Assembly: GCF_000332415.1 (NCBI RefSeq)
Contig: NZ_AOHC02000021.1
Location: 1 to 64,000, forward strand
Length of the DNA: 64,000 bases
Reading direction: 5' to 3'
DNA from: Leptospira weilii serovar Ranarum str. ICFT
GTDB taxonomy: Bacteria > Spirochaetota > Leptospiria > Leptospirales > Leptospiraceae
The notes under the pieces are model-generated. The model was not told the DNA's origin and searched no databases. It saw nothing but the letters and a program-made list of their open reading frames with translations. Each line of letters starts with the position of its first letter. The stretch's first letter is position 1. This document shows, piece after piece, positions 55,475 through 64,000 of this stretch. A program made the position numbers and the translations under genes.

Positions 55475-58027
55475 ATGAATCTGCCGCCTCTCCAAGAAAA
55501 CATGCAACTCGTCTGGTCTCCTTTCGCCTTTTATTCGTGTTTCTCTTTTGCGATTTTCGGAATCAATTCCTATATAACGTATAAAAACCGGAGAGTTCAA
55601 GGTAGTAAGGAATTCCTACTCGTAATCTGCGGGTTGGCCCTTTATTCGTTCGGGAGTTTTTTTGAAATTCTTTCCAAAAACGAAAGATGGATTCTTTTTT
55701 GGGACGATTTTCAATTTATCGGAAAGGACATAATGGTAATCGGAATCTCATTTTTGATTCCCAGAATTACTTCTCTCACATTCGTCTATCGATTTCCTCT
55801 GATCGGTTTCCTCTTACTATTTCCGATTTCCAACGAACTTTTTATCTGGTCCGGATATAAACCCGAATTAATACGAACAAACATTCAATTTCTTGCAAAT
55901 ACTCCTTGGAAAGCTCTTACCTACGATTACGGGCCTTGGATGAGGTTGTTCGTATCCTATTATTTCGCCGCTCAAGCGATTATCATAGTGATCCTAATCT
56001 GGAAATTTTTAACCTTCAAGGGGTTTAAAAAGGGTCAGATGTTCATGCTTTTAATCGGAATTTTATTTCCGTTTTTGGGAGGATTGATGACGGTCGCCGG
56101 ACTTTTTCCGTTTATCAATCCGCATCTGGACGTATTTCCGATCACCGGTTGTGTAACCTCCCTCGTCTGGGCTTACGGTATTTTTTATTTTAAGATGATG
56201 GATTTGATCCCGGTCGCGCGGGATAAGGTATTCAACCTGATTCAGGACGGAATTTTAATATTAGATAAAAATAATATAGTTCTGGATTACAATAGGGCGG
56301 CGATCGCATTATTTCTCAACCGACTCAATTTTTCAGGGGTAACTTTAAAGGAAATTTATCCGGAACTGGATCACTTGATCGAAAGATACAAACGGAAGGA
56401 AATCGATTCTATTCCCGATCTTCGGCTTTTTATGAACGGAGGATTCAGATATTACGAAGTGATCCTCGGAAATTTTTCCAATCAGCCCGAACGGAGCGAT
56501 TTTTGGATTCTTTCCCTAAGAAATATCACCGAGCGCAAGTTAGGCGAAGAAAGGGCGATCGAAGAAAAAAACTTTTTGAACATGATCCTGGATTCCACTC
56601 GAGTTCTTTTTTTGGTCCTCGACCGGGAAGGTAGAATTCTCAGATTCAATAAGGCCTGCGAGAACGCTTTCGGTTATCGCTCCGACGAAGTACACGGACA
56701 AACTTTCTGGGATATTTTCGTCGAACCGCACCAAAAAGAATCCGTCAAAAAAAACTATCTCAGAATGATTCGAGGTAGGATCCTCTCCAGAACCCAGGAA
56801 CAATGGATCGGTAAATTCAAAGAACGTAAAGTGATTCAATGGGAAAACAGGGAGATCAAAGATGAAAATTTCAGAACGAACTACGTCATATCCGCAGGCG
56901 CCGACCTGACGGACGTTTATAACGCGGAAAATGAAATTGCGAATTTAAAATCCGCCAACGAAGAGATCGTCAGAAAAAATCAAATGATCGAGGACCATAA
57001 AAAAGAATTGGAAAAGATCATAGACACGTTGAAAAAAACCCAGGCCCAGCTCGTTCAAACGGCCAAACTCGCGGACTTAGGTCAACTCGTCTCCGGAATC
57101 GCGCACGAAATCAATAATCCGTTAGGCGCAATCCAGGCTTCCAATCAGAACATACAACATTATACGAAATCCTTTCGAGAGAAATCCAAGGCGTATTTCC
57201 GACTTCTTACCGTACTCCCGGAAAGTATCAGAAACCAAATTTCCTACCTCGTTGAAATTGCGGGGAATCATTCCGATTTGGTTTTGGGTCTTGAAAGGAG
57301 AAAACGAGTGAAAGAAGTTCGGGCCAACTTGGAAAGTTTAGGTTTTTTTGCTCCCTCCAACGAACTCTGCGAAGTCGCGTTCGAATGCGGTCTCTACGGA
57401 AAAGAAAAAGAATATCTGGAACTCCTAAAACACGAAGAGGCAGTTCCCATTTTAGAGCTCGTCATGGACCTTTTAGGACCGGAAAGGAACTCGCAGACGA
57501 TCCAAGCCGCCGTGGAAAGGTCCTCCAAAATTCTCTACGCTTTGAAAAGTTTCGCACATTTCGACAACAACAGTGTATTAGAATATTCTAATCTTAGAGA
57601 AAACGTCGAAACCGTTTTGACTCTCTATCAGAATTTATTCCGTCACGGTGTGGAACTATCCGTTGAATTCGAAGAACTGCCTTTCGTTCCGATCTATCGG
57701 GACGACCTTTTACATCTATGGACGAACCTGATCATGAACGCAGTCCAAGCGATGAATTACTCGGGTAGGTTAAAGATCGGCGTAAATCGCGAGGACGATT
57801 TTGCGGTTGTCAAAGTGGAGGACTCGGGCCCCGGAATCCCCGAATCTATTCGGGAAAGGATCTTCGATCCTTTTTTTACCACAAAACCTCCGGGAGAAGG
57901 AAGCGGACTGGGCCTGGACATTTGTCTCAAGGTCGTCGAAAAACACAAGGGAATGATTTTTTACGATTCAGAACCCGGAAAAACCGTGTTTACGGTCAAA
58001 CTTCCGATCAAACATTTAAATAGTTGA
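55475..58027 (+). CDS. 7TM-PAS hybrid-type sensor histidine kinase
   Basis: 850 aa. An N-terminal 7TM_HisK-like membrane module (about 15-240) is followed by two PAS regions (about 250-350 and 365-480), a coiled coil (485-525), HisKA with His544 in GIAHEINNP, and HATPase with Asn751 (NLIMNAVQAM), DSGPGIP, FDPFFTTKP and GSGLGL. About 90 extra residues (roughly 565-660) separate HisKA from HATPase compared with ordinary kinases. No response regulator is adjacent, so this is an orphan kinase. It converges with the SDR gene, with only 3 bp between the stops. Confidence 0.88.
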   Translation: MNLPPLQENMQLVWSPFAFYSCFSFAIFGINSYITYKNRRVQGSKEFLLVICGLALYSFGSFFEILSKNERWILFWDDFQFIGKDIMVIGISFLIPRITSLTFVYRFPLIGFLLLFPISNELFIWSGYKPELIRTNIQFLANTPWKALTYDYGPWMRLFVSYYFAAQAIIIVILIWKFLTFKGFKKGQMFMLLIGILFPFLGGLMTVAGLFPFINPHLDVFPITGCVTSLVWAYGIFYFKMMDLIPVARDKVFNLIQDGILILDKNNIVLDYNRAAIALFLNRLNFSGVTLKEIYPELDHLIERYKRKEIDSIPDLRLFMNGGFRYYEVILGNFSNQPERSDFWILSLRNITERKLGEERAIEEKNFLNMILDSTRVLFLVLDREGRILRFNKACENAFGYRSDEVHGQTFWDIFVEPHQKESVKKNYLRMIRGRILSRTQEQWIGKFKERKVIQWENREIKDENFRTNYVISAGADLTDVYNAENEIANLKSANEEIVRKNQMIEDHKKELEKIIDTLKKTQAQLVQTAKLADLGQLVSGIAHEINNPLGAIQASNQNIQHYTKSFREKSKAYFRLLTVLPESIRNQISYLVEIAGNHSDLVLGLERRKRVKEVRANLESLGFFAPSNELCEVAFECGLYGKEKEYLELLKHEEAVPILELVMDLLGPERNSQTIQAAVERSSKILYALKSFAHFDNNSVLEYSNLRENVETVLTLYQNLFRHGVELSVEFEELPFVPIYRDDLLHLWTNLIMNAVQAMNYSGRLKIGVNREDDFAVVKVEDSGPGIPESIRERIFDPFFTTKPPGEGSGLGLDICLKVVEKHKGMIFYDSEPGKTVFTVKLPIKHLNS

Positions 58028-58030
58028 ATA

Positions 58031-58729
<699 letters not shown>

Positions 58730-58741
58730 AAAATTTTTCTC

Positions 58742-59488
58742 TTAAAAAAAAGTGGCGGGGTATACGGGAAATTCCGTGGAAAACACTTCCTGACGGTTCA
58801 ACTCGGTCGCGTCCGTAAGGAGATTCTTTTTTTCCACCGGATAGGACAGACTCTTCCAGGATACAATGTATTTAAGGATAAAGTCGGTCGTTTCCAAATT
58901 TCGGTTCGCTTGGATCAAATCCTTTCCCCAGACCGTAATCCCGTGTTTTTCAATGATACAAAACGGAACGGAGGGTTTGTATTCTTTCAGATATTTTTCC
59001 AAACAATCGGATATGTCCTGTACATTCGAAAAATTGTATATTACAGGAACGTAAACTTTTGGATTTTCTTCCCGGATCCCGTAGGCTTTTAAGATTTCGA
59101 TCGAGGGCAATTCCAAAAGAGCCACGGGGGCGGCTTTGGTGGTGTTCGCGCGGATCAGATTGGATTCCAAGGTATGGACGTGCAACCCACATCCGGTTCC
59201 GTCTAACGCGCGATATACGGCCCTGTGGATCGAGGTTTCCGCGCTGGGTTTTAATCCCTTTGTCGCCTTGGAATTTTTAGAATCGGAAGGTTGTCCCGAT
59301 TCCAAGTCCACATATACAAAATTACGTTTGTTTAATAGATTTTTATCCAGGCCGCTCCCGCTGACCCAGAATCCGGATTCTTCCGACAAACGAATGGAAA
59401 GATTTCCGGCCGTTCCCGGCATCCATCCGTTTTTATGATAGACGGCTCCCAATTCTGAGAGCCTTTCCAGTTGTTTTTTGACGGACAT
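58742..59488 (-). CDS. mtnB: Methylthioribulose-1-phosphate dehydratase
   Basis: 248-aa class II aldolase-like enzyme that dehydrates 5-methylthioribulose-1-phosphate in methionine salvage. N-terminal landmarks are GWMPGTAGNLSIR and VSGSGLDKN. The catalytic Glu84 is in SAETSIH. Zinc ligands His103 and His105 are in HVHTLES, and a third His is in EKHGITVWG. The ATG is one base after the mtnD stop, a very tight arrangement. The intermediate enzyme (enolase-phosphatase MtnC or equivalents) is not in the window. Confidence 0.9.
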   Translation of the reverse strand: MSVKKQLERLSELGAVYHKNGWMPGTAGNLSIRLSEESGFWVSGSGLDKNLLNKRNFVYVDLESGQPSDSKNSKATKGLKPSAETSIHRAVYRALDGTGCGLHVHTLESNLIRANTTKAAPVALLELPSIEILKAYGIREENPKVYVPVIYNFSNVQDISDCLEKYLKEYKPSVPFCIIEKHGITVWGKDLIQANRNLETTDFILKYIVSWKSLSYPVEKKNLLTDATELNRQEVFSTEFPVYPATFF

Positions 59489-59489
59489 A

Positions 59490-60023
<534 letters not shown>

Positions 60024-60042
60024 TGATAACCTCCGCAGATTG

Positions 60043-60609
<567 letters not shown>

Positions 60610-60639
60610 GGAATTTCCTAAGAATAGTTTACCTCCTTC

Positions 60640-60668
60640 TATTTCTTTGGAAACAGACACCCTGTCAA
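60640..60668 (-). promoter_or_regulatory. Predicted promoter of the efp operon
   Basis: Minus-strand TTGACA (60668-60663) is followed 17 bp later by GAAATA (60645-60640), a weak -10. The first repeat unit of the array begins about 10 bp upstream of the -35. Confidence 0.4.
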
Positions 60669-60678
60669 GAAAAAGAAC

Positions 60679-61287
<609 letters not shown>

Positions 61288-61489
61288 AAGAAACAACAAA
61301 CCCCGTTCTGCTAAAGTTTCCCGAACGGTCGGAGACGAAATTTGAGTTCGGAAAGCGTTCGATTGCATTTCTCAAATGACCCGGGGCTTTGTGCTAATTT
61401 GTAATAATTCAAGCGCGAATTGTAATAGACTTTTTGGATACGAAAGACAAGATCCCGGGGAATTCCATAGGGAACGTAAAAGTAAACAT

Positions 61490-62395
<906 letters not shown>

Positions 62396-62615
62396 GCAGT
62401 CCTAGTGAATAGATTTTAGAGATCAGAGATTTTACAGAATAGAAAGATCATGCTTTGTTAAATTCTTATCCCTCTGTTAGGCAAGGTCACTCTGAACTCT
62501 GATTTCTAAACCCTGAATCCTAGGAATCCCTCCCTTTTTTTTGAAATAATTCGCAATTTTTCCGCAACCTTTCCCCCCAAGCCCGCTCTATTTATGCAAC
62601 AGGAGTTAATACCAA
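62396..62615. other. Promoter region of the desaturase gene
   Basis: 220 bp with no gene. AACAGGAG precedes the desaturase ATG by about 12 bp. Nothing else with clear support was seen. Confidence 0.4.
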
Positions 62616-63431
<816 letters not shown>

Positions 63432-63444
63432 CGTTAAAACTTCG

Positions 63445-63482
63445 AAAAAACCCGTCTAAAAACCGGACGGGTTTTTTATTTT
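63445..63482 (+). terminator. Rho-independent terminator after the desaturase gene
   Basis: AAAACCCGTC and GACGGGTTTT pair around a short loop and are followed by TTTTTTATTTT. Good on the plus strand. Confidence 0.85.
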
Positions 63483-63527
63483 GGAACCTACCTCGTATTC
63501 CGAAAATACATTACATTTCCTTAAAAT

Positions 63528-63563
63528 AACCTAAGTTCGGCGTAAAAAAGTTTGGGCGAATCC
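63528..63563. repeat. Remnant of the interspersed repeat (copy J)
   Basis: AACCTAAGTTCGGCG followed by AAAAAGTTTGGGCGAATCCG matches the family start and tail, with the middle lost. It lies immediately before the stop codon of the next minus-strand gene. Confidence 0.55.
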
Positions 63564-63566
63564 GTT

Positions 63567-64000
63567 TCAGTCTAAATTTTCGAGATCCTTTAAAACCTCT
63601 TCTTCATAATTCTTTTTAACTTGATCCAAGAAATTTTCCCGTAACGGAATTTTATCGTTTAAGATCAAGGAAAACAATTCGATTAACAAATGCCTTTTCT
63701 CGTCAAAACCGGTAAACAACCATTCGAGAAGTTCGAGCGCGAGATCCATCCTTCCATCGATTCCGATCATATTACGAAATTCTTGTTTGATTTCCTCTTC
63801 CTGATCGGCTTTCAAAAGGTTTCGGATTTTTTCGGGATAAAGATTCAGCAAGGTTTGTTTTTTTGCGTTAGGCGTAAATACGAAATGTTTTTGATCCGAC
63901 GGAAGATGTGATAGAACGGCTTCCTCGGCCGCCTGGGAAGAAACGCCGCTTTCCTTAAGAGTTTTTAGAAACACTTCGCCTAACAAAAAATCTTGAAAGG
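63567..64000 (-). CDS. Unrecognised protein, 5' end beyond the window
   Basis: At least 144 C-terminal codons. The frame stays open to the window edge (reading [14 protein letters not shown]), so the true start lies outside. The sequence is almost all helix and highly charged: [41 protein letters not shown] (in pieces) and [33 protein letters not shown]. No family was recognised. A TTG at 63986 would be a possible internal start but is not preferred. Confidence 0.6.
   Translation of the reverse strand, partial: FQDFLLGEVFLKTLKESGVSSQAAEEAVLSHLPSDQKHFVFTPNAKKQTLLNLYPEKIRNLLKADQEEEIKQEFRNMIGIDGRMDLALELLEWLFTGFDEKRHLLIELFSLILNDKIPLRENFLDQVKKNYEEEVLKDLENLD

Overview
The window looks like chromosomal DNA of a Leptospira species, probably of the pathogenic group. 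The evidence is the AT-rich composition, many paralogous sensory and regulatory proteins, a lipoprotein-rich gene set, genes that are mostly single or in short operons, and long gene-free stretches filled with short decayed interspersed repeats. No rRNA or tRNA gene and no CRISPR array was found.

Layout. 1-3.7 kb is an accessory patch: a GC-rich nested palindrome, a vapBC toxin-antitoxin pair, a tyrosine recombinase, and an IS630-type element whose transposase is split by a 143-bp MITE-like repeat. 3.8-6.8 kb carries a patatin-like lipase and a sodium:solute symporter. 7.8-12.2 kb is a four-gene operon with a membrane SpoIIE-type phosphatase, a TPR protein, a secreted protein and a STAS protein (a partner-switching pathway). 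12.3-15.5 kb has a divergent STAS-like protein and an EAL phosphodiesterase. 15.5-25.8 kb holds three membrane-anchored AraC-type regulators around a large Ig-like repeat lipoprotein and a small DUF1566 protein. 27-31 kb has another STAS-like protein, a haloalkane dehalogenase, a small membrane protein and a FecR lipoprotein. 31-37 kb is a c-di-GMP cluster: two diguanylate cyclases and a REC/degenerate-GGDEF/EAL protein. 37.3-40.4 kb is an ECF sigma/FecR operon. 41-45.8 kb has a CsgG-like lipoprotein facing a patatin / GH5 glycosidase / small lipoprotein operon whose leader appears to encode a short Cys-rich peptide. 46-55.4 kb is mostly metabolic: MFS transporter, CoA transferase, LpxH-like phosphoesterase, glutamate-synthase-like protein, Yip1 protein, RetSat/CrtI-like oxidoreductase and PadR regulator. 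55.5-64 kb has a 7TM/PAS histidine kinase, the operon efp-mtnD-mtnB-SDR, a seven-copy tandem array directly upstream of efp, a PstS-like lipoprotein, a fatty-acid desaturase and the end of an unrecognised gene.

The most interesting non-coding signal is a family of interspersed repeats with ends like AACGTGAGTTCG / CGAACTCACGTT. Copies lie in at least ten places. One copy sits inside a transposase gene with a target duplication, which shows it has moved. Their internal modules are hairpins whose arms differ between copies while pairing is mostly kept, which suggests selection on a folded RNA or single-stranded DNA.
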